From a virus: 48,137 nt of DNA. The position numbers and the translations under genes are program-made. Below, one piece after another: positions 38,758 through 47,200 of the stretch. The notes under the pieces were generated by a model. The model was given only the letters and a program-made list of their open reading frames with translations, searched no databases and was not told the origin of the DNA. Numbering within the stretch: the first letter of the stretch is position 1; every line of letters starts with the position of its first letter. Where the stretch lies: the IMG/VR virus record IMGVR_UViG_3300046836_000237, positions 1 through 48,137 of that record; one strand, written 5' to 3'.

Positions 38758-39363
38758 TTAGGGAGCCTGAATCTGTTCAAACTCGGATGAGAAAAGAGGC
38801 TCACCATCGTTCGTGAGCGGATCGCCATCGTTGGTAACGACGTCGGTTTGCAGACCGACCGACATGTCGATCACTGCCTTCGTGTCGACGGGTGCGAGCA
38901 ACGCGGGCTCGTCGGGGACCATCGCTTCGACCTGAAACAGCACGCGCATCGTTGCGCCGAAACGCCGCTCTAGTTTGTCGGGCACCCAGCCCTGACTCAG
39001 GATCGCGAACGTGCCGTGCGCAGCGAGATAGACCGCGCGCTCCCATGCGTCGCGTAGGAGGCGAGTCGCTTTGTATTGGAGGCGTTCATTTTCGAGATCG
39101 GTCGTGTCGTACGCGTAAATGTAGACAGTGAAGACCTCGAGAAACGTCCCGATCGGTCGCGGGTTGCGGCCCGGGTTGCGTGCGGGTGCGGCTGTGCCAG
39201 CTGCGCCGCTCTTGTCGTCGCCCGGCACCCACGCAATGCGGTTGCTCAATGGATGCTGAGCGGGCTGTCGCCAGCCGAACACGTTGACCGCGTTCGTCCC
39301 TTCGGCAGTGAAGCGCGCTGTGACCGCGTCGAACACCGCTTCAATTGCGAGTGTGTCGGTCAT
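38758..39363 (-). CDS. Tail terminator / completion protein (gpU-like) with NDG tail
   Basis: A 201-aa protein. The core (AIEAVFDAVTARFTAEGTNA, EVFTVYIYAYDTTDLENERL, then LRDAWERAVYLAA) resembles tail-completion proteins that cap the tube under the head. The last 30 residues hold VTNDGDPLTNDGEPLF, a doubled NDG motif also found in the tail protein of 27507-28076. It lies just before the sheath gene, as expected. Confidence 0.68.
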   Translation of the reverse strand: MTDTLAIEAVFDAVTARFTAEGTNAVNVFGWRQPAQHPLSNRIAWVPGDDKSGAAGTAAPARNPGRNPRPIGTFLEVFTVYIYAYDTTDLENERLQYKATRLLRDAWERAVYLAAHGTFAILSQGWVPDKLERRFGATMRVLFQVEAMVPDEPALLAPVDTKAVIDMSVGLQTDVVTNDGDPLTNDGEPLFSSEFEQIQAP

Positions 39364-39740
39364 GCTGTGAGCCTCCGAAGAAACTCAGCGCTAATTGCTT
39401 CGTCGATCTTCGCCGCCATGGGCTGCGGAAGCGAGTCGACTGGAATCACTTGACGCTTCACGCCGCCGCGCGCGCGCCCTTTGTGGTGCAACGCTTCGGG
39501 GCCCGTCAGAGTCACCAAGATCCGCGTGCCAAACGATGTCACGCGAATCGCTTTGGCTGCGCCGGCGAGCGGTTGCCCGCCTCCCTGCTTTTTCGGATCC
39601 CACGCCGCTCCGTCCGGAGTCGTGCCCGCTGCGATGGTGCGCTGTAGTTCGCGCTCGACAGCCACAGCGACCGCGGGCGCCACGTCCCGTGCGATCCCGG
39701 GTAGCGCTTCCAAGCGCTCGATCATGTCTTCGAGAGTCAC
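39360..39740 (-). CDS. HK97 gp10-like / virion morphogenesis protein
   Basis: A 126-aa basic protein: LEDMIERLEALPGIARDVAP, then TIAAGTTPDGAAWDPKKQGG, and a C-terminal helix KIDEAISAEFLRRL. The TPDGAAWDP segment and size match head-tail joining proteins of the gpS/gp10 type. It overlaps its neighbours by 4 bases on each side. Confidence 0.72.
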   Translation of the reverse strand: MTLEDMIERLEALPGIARDVAPAVAVAVERELQRTIAAGTTPDGAAWDPKKQGGGQPLAGAAKAIRVTSFGTRILVTLTGPEALHHKGRARGGVKRQVIPVDSLPQPMAAKIDEAISAEFLRRLTA

Positions 39741-40225
39741 GTGAACGTGCCTCCCCCGCTTTGGTCTTCGTTGACGCCGACGCGACGTTGCTGATCCATG
39801 CCGACGTAAGGCGACTGCTCGGAATACGCCTTCGGCATACCCTTCACGATCGCGCTACCTCCCACGCCGCTCGCGAGCAGCGGGAGATCGAAGAGACCAT
39901 TCACCGCGTCAGCGGCCTCCTTGATTTCGGAGTTCGCTTGGTCGCGCAGTTTTGCGACCTCTTTCCACTGCTCGTCATTGGACTGCACGCCGCGCTTGAG
40001 CCACGCCTCATACGTGAGCAAGCGTTCCATCCACTCCTGCACGATCAGCGGCGCTGGCGAGCCGAACGGACACGCGTAGCGTTTGTTGAGCCGCGTATCG
40101 ATCGAGCCCGAAATCACCGCGCACTTCGCGTCGACCCAGCCCGGGGTCAACGTCTCAATTTGATCGACGAACGATGCAGGCATCGTGGTGATCAGCTTGA
40201 ACGTTGTGAGGGTTAGATAGGCCAT
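39737..40225 (-). CDS. Head-tail connector protein (gp6 / DUF1320-like)
   Basis: A 162-aa protein: LTLTTFKLITTMPASFVDQI, PGWVDAKCAVISGSIDTRLN, then VQEWMERLLTYEAWLKRGV. A helical adaptor of this size next to the capsid gene fits the connector that binds the portal ring. ATG 40225 gives the sensible N-terminus; the frame upstream of it is cysteine-rich shadow sequence. Confidence 0.72.
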   Translation of the reverse strand: MAYLTLTTFKLITTMPASFVDQIETLTPGWVDAKCAVISGSIDTRLNKRYACPFGSPAPLIVQEWMERLLTYEAWLKRGVQSNDEQWKEVAKLRDQANSEIKEAADAVNGLFDLPLLASGVGGSAIVKGMPKAYSEQSPYVGMDQQRRVGVNEDQSGGGTFT

Positions 40226-40254
40226 AGCGCGCGCAGCACCACACAGGACACAAA

Positions 40255-40300
40255 CCCGGACACAACACGGCGCCAGCAATAACGCCGAGCCATGTCCGGG
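40255..40300 (-). terminator. Long hairpin after the major capsid gene
   Basis: CCCGGACA (40255-40262) pairs with TGTCCGGG (40293-40300), and inner GGCG (40269-40272) pairs with CGCC (40283-40286). It sits in the 133-bp gap after the capsid gene. It may partly end transcription so that capsid mRNA exceeds downstream mRNA, or protect the capsid mRNA 3' end. No clear T-tract. Confidence 0.5.
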
Positions 40301-40358
40301 CCTCTCCGCCGACCACTCAAGAGAACTTTTTCTGGACTGTTAGGTCTCGCTGCGCCTG

Positions 40359-41396
40359 TTAGGCGGCCTTGACCTTTATCAACCCGTACGGGTGACCCGG
40401 TGACACGCGGTTACGGCCTTGGCACTGCCACTCGAGCTCCTGTGCGCGACCGAGCGTGACTTGGTCGGGGATCCCGTAGTAGTTGATCGCGAACGGCTCG
40501 CGCTCGGTGTAGACGATCGCACCGAGTTGAGATTGTGAGATCGCTTGCGTGCCCACGAAATACGTGGTGTCCGACTCGAAGCCCTGCAGCTCGTCGACCA
40601 TCACAGGTGTTGCGAAGCCGAGCGCCTTGATCAGCGCTTCGACGTCGCCCGTGCCAGCGGCCGAGCCCGCGGCTTGCGCAAGGAACTTCGCCGAAGTCAG
40701 CTGCACGAGTCGCGGAAACAAACGCGGCGAGCAGTAGATTTGACGCCCGCGCAAGTAGCGGGGATCCTCGCCGTTCGCCTGTTTGATCGAAGCGATGTAC
40801 GAAAACAGCTTCGAGAGGTTTTGCAACGCGACATCCGTGGTCACGCCGTCATCGATCGGCAGTGCACCGGGATACACGCCCGACGCGCTTCCGGTCAGCA
40901 AGTTCGCGTAAGTGCCCGCACCCGTGTTGTACGGATTGAGTGGATGGTCAGTCGCGAAATACGCCTTCGCGTCATAGCCGGTGTACAGCGCCAGCGTGTG
41001 ACCGTTCTTGAGCAAGTCGACGACTTGCTTTTGCGGCCAATACGCCATGTAAGCGCCGATGTCGCCCGACCACTGGCCGGCGAGATCGAAGCCGCCGCCG
41101 TCGGAATCGGTGAGCTGCGCTTTGGTGAGCTTGAGTCCAGCGCCCGCGTACTTGACTTCGATCTCGGTGAACTGAGACACGAGATCGTCGAAGTGGACGT
41201 TGCCGCCACTTCCTTCGTCTTTGATTTGCGCGGTCGACAAGAGCCACATGAGCACGTCGCGACGTGCGCCAGTGGTGCGCAGCTTCGCCAAACCCTTCCA
41301 CCAAAGGTTGGCGGCGAGTTCGTTGTAAGCGCGTTCGGTGATCGTCTGCATTCGTGATTCGACATCCATCACGATTTGCGGGGTAATTGCTCCCAT
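40359..41396 (-). CDS. Major capsid protein (Mu gpT-like)
   Basis: A 345-aa protein with the gpT pattern: YNELAANLWWKGLAKLRTTG, VHFDDLVSQFTEIEVKYAGA, then LYTGYDAKAYFATDHPLNPY. The fold should be HK97-like. Earlier in the late operon come the protease/scaffold and decoration genes, and later the connectors, the order of Mu-like head clusters. It forms the icosahedral shell. Confidence 0.88.
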   Translation of the reverse strand: MGAITPQIVMDVESRMQTITERAYNELAANLWWKGLAKLRTTGARRDVLMWLLSTAQIKDEGSGGNVHFDDLVSQFTEIEVKYAGAGLKLTKAQLTDSDGGGFDLAGQWSGDIGAYMAYWPQKQVVDLLKNGHTLALYTGYDAKAYFATDHPLNPYNTGAGTYANLLTGSASGVYPGALPIDDGVTTDVALQNLSKLFSYIASIKQANGEDPRYLRGRQIYCSPRLFPRLVQLTSAKFLAQAAGSAAGTGDVEALIKALGFATPVMVDELQGFESDTTYFVGTQAISQSQLGAIVYTEREPFAINYYGIPDQVTLGRAQELEWQCQGRNRVSPGHPYGLIKVKAA

Positions 41397-41443
41397 GTTC
41401 GTTTTCTCCTATGTCAGCCGATTTGAGTGACGTGAGTCAGCGA

Positions 41444-42199
41444 TCAGGGGCTGACGTAGGCGGCGGCGTTCCACAGCCCGTTGAGATATGCGGCGGTCAC
41501 CATGTGACGCTTTGAAGCCGTGAGCGCGGTTGTGAGATTCACGGGACCGGTTGCGTCGCGATATTGAACGGTGTGACCGTTCTTCGTGCCGTCGGCGACG
41601 AAATACAGGATCGTTCCTTCGACCGCCGTCGCCGGCAAAGTGATCGTCGACGCCGCAGCAGTGGTCGGGACGTCGTAGATCGCGAACGAGTTGGGTGACG
41701 CACCCAGGTTGATATTGTTCGAGCTGAACGCGGCGAGCGTTGTCTCGAGTGCGCCGAGCCCGTCGAGCGAGGCGGGCGTCGCGGGAACGGCTTGTAGGAA
41801 CTCGACCGCGACACCTTTGGTCGCGTCGACGCCCCACACGCGACCCGCTGCGGATGCGCCCGTCGCGACGAGCGTCACGCTTTGATCGTCCTTGACGTAG
41901 CAAAGCGATCCGAGATCGGTGGCAGCGATCGACGTCCCGTCGTTTGCAAACCAGTCGATCCACACCTCACGGTCGAGATCGACCGTTACGAGTTTTTCGG
42001 CCGAGGTCGCGTCGACCGTTTCGTGAAAGTGACCGATCACGAATAGGTCACTTTCGGTGTGACCTGGTTCGATCTTGCCAGTGGAGAGATCGATCGCTGC
42101 GATCCCGCCCTTCCAAGCCTTGTTGCCGACTGCGAGCGGGAATTGCTTTCGCTTCCACACCTCGCGATTCGTCATGCGTTCGATTGCAAGTGCGGTCAT
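41444..42199 (-). CDS. Probable capsid decoration / head protein
   Basis: A 251-aa protein. N-terminal part: FPLAVGNKAWKGGIAAIDLS, TGKIEPGHTESDLFVIGHFH, which resembles small beta-barrel decoration proteins. The C-terminal half is Thr/Ala-rich and beta-like (TLPATAVEGTILYFVADGTK, then NGHTVQYRDATG), similar to surface Ig-like modules. It lies between the scaffold and the major capsid gene. The name is by position and fold impression. Confidence 0.7.
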   Translation of the reverse strand: MTALAIERMTNREVWKRKQFPLAVGNKAWKGGIAAIDLSTGKIEPGHTESDLFVIGHFHETVDATSAEKLVTVDLDREVWIDWFANDGTSIAATDLGSLCYVKDDQSVTLVATGASAAGRVWGVDATKGVAVEFLQAVPATPASLDGLGALETTLAAFSSNNINLGASPNSFAIYDVPTTAAASTITLPATAVEGTILYFVADGTKNGHTVQYRDATGPVNLTTALTASKRHMVTAAYLNGLWNAAAYVSP

Positions 42200-42909
42200 T
42201 TCGCGCTCCCGGCCGAAGCCTTAGCGTCGGCGGCTGAGACATGTTGAATTCCGAAAACGAGGGAGTTGCCTTCTCGGCGACAGCCAAGCGTTGGCTCGGC
42301 GAGACCCATGGCGATGTCCATTTTGTGGGCGCGCGCTGCGGCTTCGTTCGTGCTCGCGGCGGCGGCGATTGCATCCGTTCCGCCTTGCGCTGCGCCGCGC
42401 GTGCCCGCGGCGGTCGCTGCAGCGGCGGCGGCTTCGAGCTTGGGTGCGGGACCCTTGGGGAGGTCCTTGCAAAACTTCCGCACCGTCTTGATGTCGGAGG
42501 TTTCCAAGAGACTCCGCATTTCGGGCGCGAAGTCGGGACGCGACGCGAGCAGCTTCGCGCGCTCGGCGGTGATCTCCTTTTTGGCGCCTTCGGCTTTCAG
42601 CGTGTGCACTTCGGCCAGCGCTTGAAGCGCGAGATCGCGCGCGCTCGCTTTGGTGCCCGTGCCGTCGGCGGCGGCGTCTTTGTCGCTCGAGTCGTCGACG
42701 GCGTCTTTGTCGCTCGAGTCGTCGGCGGCGTCTTTGTCGCTCGAGTCGTCGGCGGCCTTTTCGTCCGGCTTGTCCTTTTCGTCGTCGTCGCCCTTTGCCG
42801 GCGCTTCGTCGAGCGCTGCTAGTGCGCGCTTCGCGGCAGCTGCGTTGGCGTCATCGCCCTTCGCGGCTTCTTCGAATGCGGCGCGCCCCTTTTCGTAACT
42901 CGTTGCCAT
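42196..42909 (-). CDS. Internal in-frame scaffold protein
   Basis: ATG 42909 (MATSYEKGRAAFEEAAKGDD) has AAAGG upstream at about 10 nt and falls exactly where the protease domain ends. Initiation here would give a 237-aa scaffold in the same frame, as lambda Nu3 is made inside gene C. The body is acidic and helical with a C-terminal region likely to bind capsid protein. Not proven, but the site and the domain border agree. Confidence 0.7.
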   Translation of the reverse strand: MATSYEKGRAAFEEAAKGDDANAAAAKRALAALDEAPAKGDDDEKDKPDEKAADDSSDKDAADDSSDKDAVDDSSDKDAAADGTGTKASARDLALQALAEVHTLKAEGAKKEITAERAKLLASRPDFAPEMRSLLETSDIKTVRKFCKDLPKGPAPKLEAAAAAATAAGTRGAAQGGTDAIAAAASTNEAAARAHKMDIAMGLAEPTLGCRREGNSLVFGIQHVSAADAKASAGSAK

Positions 42910-43677
42910 TGGGGTTACCTTTCCGCTCGCAATGTCCGCGAGCACTTGATCAAACTGCTGGACCCGATCCGCGAGTCCCGCGTCGATCGCGGATTGCCCG
43001 TGGAACACCTGTGCATCGAGCGCGGCGATCGCTTTCGGATCGGCCTTGCGAAACTCGCCGACGATCTCGAAGAACACCGCCGCCATTGAGTCGACGACGC
43101 CCTGACTCGCCTTGAGCTCTGCCTCTGTGATCGGGAGGTCTGGGTTTCCATCCCCTTTGCGTGAGCCGCTCGCGATCAACGCGACCTTGACTCCGCGCTG
43201 CGCGTTCGCCGCCGAGTAATCTGATCGCGTACTCACGACGCCGATCGATCCGACTATGCCGCTGTCGCCCAGCACAACTTGGGACGCCGCGCACGCGTAG
43301 CAGTAGGCCGCCGAGCACGCTTTGCCATCGACGTACGCGATCAGCGGTTTGCCCGCCGCGTCACACGCTTCGCGCATTTTCCGCGCGCCGTCGAAACACC
43401 CTCCAGCGTCACCGCCCGGTGAGTCGATGCGCAGCACGATCGCGGTCGCAGCGGAGTCGCATGCCTCCTGCACGCGCACCGCGATCGCTTCGTACGAGTC
43501 GCACCACCCGTCATCGTGTTGGGTGAGCGGGCCGCGGATGTCGAGCACCGCGACGCTTCCGATCATCTCGAGTTCGCGCGTCTCGGGCACTGCGAAGAAA
43601 GAAAAGAAGGCGCGTTGATCGACAGCGAGGAGGCTGCCAGGGGTCGGCGAGTACTGCTGAGGCATGCGTCGCGTCAT
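42196..43677 (-). CDS. S49 (SppA/ClpP-like) prohead protease fused to scaffold
   Basis: A 493-aa protein. Residues about 40-235 are a ClpP-like S49 protease: SVAVLDIRGP, VLRIDSPGGDAGGCF (oxyanion part), nucleophile Ser122 (DGKACSAAYCYACAA) and probable general base Lys174 (GSRKGDGNPD). From about 257 the chain is an acidic, Ala-rich scaffold with three DDSSDKDA repeats (encoded 42673-42753). The protease matures the capsid and removes the scaffold. ATG or GTG near 43677 overlaps the portal stop. An internal start at 42909 probably makes free scaffold. Confidence 0.88.
   Translation of the reverse strand: MTRRMPQQYSPTPGSLLAVDQRAFFSFFAVPETRELEMIGSVAVLDIRGPLTQHDDGWCDSYEAIAVRVQEACDSAATAIVLRIDSPGGDAGGCFDGARKMREACDAAGKPLIAYVDGKACSAAYCYACAASQVVLGDSGIVGSIGVVSTRSDYSAANAQRGVKVALIASGSRKGDGNPDLPITEAELKASQGVVDSMAAVFFEIVGEFRKADPKAIAALDAQVFHGQSAIDAGLADRVQQFDQVLADIASGKVTPMATSYEKGRAAFEEAAKGDDANAAAAKRALAALDEAPAKGDDDEKDKPDEKAADDSSDKDAADDSSDKDAVDDSSDKDAAADGTGTKASARDLALQALAEVHTLKAEGAKKEITAERAKLLASRPDFAPEMRSLLETSDIKTVRKFCKDLPKGPAPKLEAAAAAATAAGTRGAAQGGTDAIAAAASTNEAAARAHKMDIAMGLAEPTLGCRREGNSLVFGIQHVSAADAKASAGSAK
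42673..42753 (-). repeat. 27-bp tandem repeat, three copies, in the scaffold region
   Basis: Three near-identical 27-bp units begin at 42673, 42700 and 42727 and encode DDSSDKDA(A/V) three times. The few differences (GTCGAC versus GTCGGC) indicate recent duplication. Copy number may vary between related phages. The encoded linker is acidic and flexible. Confidence 0.85.
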
Positions 43678-45116
43678 GCGGCCTCGCTTTCTTCGTCGTC
43701 GTCGTACTCGGCGTCAGGCTCGGGCTCGGCGGTGAGCGGGCGCGGTGCGAGCTTGAGCACGCTCCCTTTGGGTGAGCCCACTGTCGCCGCAACGGGCGCC
43801 ACGTCGGGCTTGCCGTCGCCGCTCACGTCACCTTCGATCGGGATCGCAAAGCGCGCCGTCATGGCGCCGATGTCGACCTGTATGCCGTATGGCTGCAGCG
43901 CAGCGGTGAGCATGCTGATCGCGTTCGCCGCGGTGACCATCGACGTCGCTTCGGCGTTGCGATCCTTGGGCGGCGTCACATCCCATTCGACGCACACGCC
44001 GCGCGCGGTGATCGCGTCGACGCCGTAGCGCAGCGCGATAAAGGCCGGGATGCCTTGCGTGTTGATCGTGTACGCGAGCGCGTCTGCAGTCGCTTTGATC
44101 AGGTCGGCGCGAATCGATTTGTGGATATCCGAGTTTTGGAAACCCGCGCCGCCATCGACGGTCACAGTTTGACCGGCGATGGCGATGATCATCTCGTTGT
44201 TACAGTTCGCGATCGTCGTATCGAACGAAACGAAGCCGCGCCCGTTCGACTCGATCAGTTTGACTTCGTAGCCTTGGGGAAGGCTGAAAACCGTGTTGAT
44301 CCCCCACGCCATGAGCTGGCGAAAGAGGGTGTCTTTTTGGGTCTCGCCCGCGCCCGCCGGCGAGTAGGCGACACGTGCAGGGTTGGCAAGCTTCGCCTCC
44401 CAGTTGTCCTTGTGCAGCGCGGCGTGTTGCTTGCGAATGAACGCTTGCCCGACCGCGCGCCATAGGCCGTGCTGCCATGGCGTCATGCGTCCGCCCGGGG
44501 TGTGGAGTATCCACTTGCCGTCGCCCGGGGTGATCGGGATTTGTCCCGCGATCGAATTGTAATACCAGCGGTTTTCGGCCCAGCGGTAGATCAGGAACTC
44601 GGGCGACAGCCGCACGAATACCGGATAGTCGCGACCCTTGACGGGCACGAGCTCGCCGACGCCGACGCCGAGCAACTCACCGTCGGCGGCGATCAACGCG
44701 AGCTCGGTAGGCGGAAAGATCTCGTCGAAGATCGCGCGCACCTTGTCGTGCCCGATCTCGAGGTCGGCGATGATTTCAGCGTCGCCGCGAAACTTTTTCG
44801 GCAACCGCACGAGCCCCGACGTGCGCGTCGACAGCACGCCCGCAAGCACGCCGTCTTTTTTCGCCGACGTCATGAGCCGCGCCGCGTGCGAGATTTGACC
44901 CGTGTCCGCTTGCAGCTCGGCCCATTCGAGATCTGACAGGTACCAGCGCGTTTGGGTTAGCGGCTGCAGCGCGAGTTGCCCGCCCATGCGGCGGCGCGTG
45001 TCTTCGACCTCGGGCGAGTCGAGCGTGAACGTCGCTGCAGCCAAGGGCGGCGCTTGGTAAGCGGACCGACCTAACAGTGCATCGGCGGCGGCTGACAGTC
45101 TGGCGCTGAGACTCAC
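43674..45116 (-). CDS. Portal protein (DUF935, Mu gp29-like)
   Basis: A 480-aa protein with the gp29 pattern: GQISHAARLMTSAKKDGVLA, LVPVKGRDYPVFVRLSPEFL, DGKWILHTPGGRMTPWQHGL and IIAIAGQTVTVDGGAGFQNS. The C-terminus is acidic (DAEYDDDEESEAA). Twelve copies would form the portal for DNA entry and exit. GTG 45116 is the start. No gp30-type (SPP1 gp7-like) minor head gene follows, unlike Mu. Confidence 0.9.
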   Translation of the reverse strand: MSLSARLSAAADALLGRSAYQAPPLAAATFTLDSPEVEDTRRRMGGQLALQPLTQTRWYLSDLEWAELQADTGQISHAARLMTSAKKDGVLAGVLSTRTSGLVRLPKKFRGDAEIIADLEIGHDKVRAIFDEIFPPTELALIAADGELLGVGVGELVPVKGRDYPVFVRLSPEFLIYRWAENRWYYNSIAGQIPITPGDGKWILHTPGGRMTPWQHGLWRAVGQAFIRKQHAALHKDNWEAKLANPARVAYSPAGAGETQKDTLFRQLMAWGINTVFSLPQGYEVKLIESNGRGFVSFDTTIANCNNEMIIAIAGQTVTVDGGAGFQNSDIHKSIRADLIKATADALAYTINTQGIPAFIALRYGVDAITARGVCVEWDVTPPKDRNAEATSMVTAANAISMLTAALQPYGIQVDIGAMTARFAIPIEGDVSGDGKPDVAPVAATVGSPKGSVLKLAPRPLTAEPEPDAEYDDDEESEAA

Positions 45117-45157
45117 GAGAGCGAGTCAGCCACGCCGCGGGACACTTCGCGCGTATA

Positions 45158-45397
45158 CTAGACTGTATGTCTGACACAACGGACGCTAATAGCGCTGCGT
45201 CCCCAGCGATCGGGCGAGATCCCGTAAATGCTCCACAGCCGCTCGCGTGACTCGGCCGATGGCGTTGTTAGTCCTGACACCCAATTGCTTACGCGCGGCT
45301 GTTTCACCCCGCAACGCGCAGCCACTTCCAGTTCGCTCGTGCGCTGTAGCAACGCGATCAGACTCCGACGGCTCGTGACTACGGGTGTCATCGCCAT
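45158..45397 (-). CDS. Small HTH protein after the large terminase, 79 aa
   Basis: ATG 45397 has AGGAG 7 nt upstream and overlaps the terminase end by 10 bases. The HTH is SELEVAARCGVKQPRVSNWV, followed by ESRERLWSIYGISPDRWG, much like the N-terminus of the protein at 47484-48104. It may regulate late genes or be an extra DNA-binding part of the packaging machine. The frame upstream of 45397 is a terminase shadow. The 41 bp before the portal gene show no other gene. Confidence 0.75.
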   Translation of the reverse strand: MAMTPVVTSRRSLIALLQRTSELEVAARCGVKQPRVSNWVSGLTTPSAESRERLWSIYGISPDRWGRSAISVRCVRHTV

Positions 45398-47055
45398 GTA
45401 TTCGCTCCTGCGTACGGGTCCATGATAACGGGTGCGTAGTTTTCGCTTGCTGCGGCGTGCTGTTGTCCGCCCGCTGGCAGCGCTTCGAGCAAGCTCAACG
45501 GCTCCCACGCCGACATTGCCAGCGCGTCGTAGCGGTCGGGTGAGCGGCCGATCAGTTTGCGGATCTTGTCCTTGGGCGTGACCTTGAGTCGACCGTTCAG
45601 CGCCTTCGACCATTCGAAGGCATGTAGCTCGCGCTCGAGTTTCACATCCTCGAGAATGGCGCCGCCGTCGCGAAACCACTGTTCGAGGTTCGCAGCGAGC
45701 TCGTCGCGCATGCGGTCGTAAATTTTCGGGAGGCGCATGGCCTTGTCTGACGCGCGCAGCCCGGTCACCTCGAACGATCCCGGGTTGGCGTCGGCGTAGT
45801 CGAGCAGCATGCGATATAGCTTCGAGCCGATCGAGCCTTCGCGGTCAACGATCACCACGGGTGTTTCGCGCGGCAGCTTGAGCAAGCGAATGTAATGCAG
45901 CAGCTGCGCAAGGTGTCCCGCTTCGTCGAGTCCCAAGTGCGCGCGTAGCAAGAGTTGCTTGAAGCCGCGACGCGCGCTGAATGCTGACTCGTCGCCCGTG
46001 CCCGACTCGCCCGCGGGATCAAGCCCGATATACAGCCGCCCCGCCTCGGGCGTGTCGGCCCATTTCTGCTGCGACGTAAGGATCGTGTGAATAGAGAAGA
46101 TCTTGCCAGCTTCGGCGATCGCGTGCTTGCCCTTGACGCGAATGCAATACAGCGCCGAGTCCGGTCCCCACTCTTCGCGCTTTTCTTCGATCCATTCGGA
46201 CGTGGCGAGGCCCGGTATCACCACGCGCTTTTGTACGACGTTCGGAGTTTCTTCGCTCGAAACTGTAAGCGTCTTGTAGTGTCCGGCCTTCCCATGGAAA
46301 GCCTCGTAAAACTCGCCTTCGTTCTTCGTTGGGTTGCCAAACATCACGATACGAGCACCGCCCGCGCGGTTACCCTCGATAGCCTCGAATATCTCGTCGG
46401 GCACGCCCGACGCTTCGTCGATGATGTAAAGCAGGTTGCGACCGCTGATCCCCGCGACCGCTTCGGCCTCGCGCGCAGTGAAGCCGACGATCTCGCGAAA
46501 GTCGCGCGACTTGAGCCCAGTGCGCGCAAGCTCTCCAAGATCACCGTCGATGATCGCTGAATGCGGGCACGGTGCGGGGATCACGAAACCGTCAGGATCG
46601 GCCGCCTTGCAGTCGTTACACCGACCGCTGCGCGCGCGCATCATTTTGAGTTCGCGCCAAAGGATTTGATCGACTTGGCGCGACGTCGTCGACGTCATCA
46701 CCACGCGCGCGTCGGGGAAGCTGCAGTAAAACCACAGCGCGATCCCCGCGGCGGTGTGCGACTTCGAGACCTTGTGACCGCTGCGCACCGCGACGCGCGG
46801 GTGTTCGCGCACGGCTTCGATGATCTCGACTTGCTTCGCCCATGGTTTGACGCCGAGCACGTCGCGAAAGAAGCGCACGGGCTCGGCGGCGTAGATTGGC
46901 GAGGGGAACCGCACCGCGGTCATGTTCGCGACCGCCGCTTTGGCCGAAATCAGGAAGTCCCGCGAAAACGTCAAGAGCGTTCCCGCGGGCTCGTCGTCGT
47001 CGGCACTCTCGCGGCGGCGCTTGGCGAGCTCGTACGCTTTGGAAGCGGTCACCAT
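45388..47055 (-). CDS. Large terminase subunit
   Basis: A 555-aa packaging motor. Walker A-type RSGHKVSKSHT (91-101), Walker B LLYIIDEASG (Asp213, Glu214), motif III-like IVMFGNPTKNEG, then a nuclease domain starting YIGLDPAGESGTGDESAF (Asp346). Within the ATPase, Cys146, Cys149, Cys163 and His165 form a possible zinc knuckle that I do not expect in most large terminases. The gene follows small terminase and precedes portal, the standard order. A Mu gp28-like headful mechanism is likely. Confidence 0.93.
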   Translation of the reverse strand: MVTASKAYELAKRRRESADDDEPAGTLLTFSRDFLISAKAAVANMTAVRFPSPIYAAEPVRFFRDVLGVKPWAKQVEIIEAVREHPRVAVRSGHKVSKSHTAAGIALWFYCSFPDARVVMTSTTSRQVDQILWRELKMMRARSGRCNDCKAADPDGFVIPAPCPHSAIIDGDLGELARTGLKSRDFREIVGFTAREAEAVAGISGRNLLYIIDEASGVPDEIFEAIEGNRAGGARIVMFGNPTKNEGEFYEAFHGKAGHYKTLTVSSEETPNVVQKRVVIPGLATSEWIEEKREEWGPDSALYCIRVKGKHAIAEAGKIFSIHTILTSQQKWADTPEAGRLYIGLDPAGESGTGDESAFSARRGFKQLLLRAHLGLDEAGHLAQLLHYIRLLKLPRETPVVIVDREGSIGSKLYRMLLDYADANPGSFEVTGLRASDKAMRLPKIYDRMRDELAANLEQWFRDGGAILEDVKLERELHAFEWSKALNGRLKVTPKDKIRKLIGRSPDRYDALAMSAWEPLSLLEALPAGGQQHAAASENYAPVIMDPYAGANTWR

Positions 47056-47059
47056 GCGA

Positions 47060-47200
47060 TCACAACTCCAGCGGCTTGAGACATCGCTTGCAGCTCACCG
47101 CGCCTTGCCCGACTTGCGACTCGCGGTTGTAGACCCAGCGCACGACAGGCCGGTGACCGAACACCGCGCATATGAGCTCTGAGAACCGCACGAGCGTCAC
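47060..47200 (-). CDS. Small CxxC phage protein, 46 aa, GTG start
   Basis: GTG 47200 overlaps the preceding TGA (GTGA), and the frame ends at 47060, five bases before the terminase ATG. The product reads LVRFSELICAVFGHRPVVRW, then VYNRESQVGQGAVSCKRCLK. The H-x-P-x3-W and CKRC spacing looks like a small zinc module and matches a type of short phage protein I know as conserved. Function unknown. Confidence 0.7.
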   Translation of the reverse strand: MTLVRFSELICAVFGHRPVVRWVYNRESQVGQGAVSCKRCLKPLEL

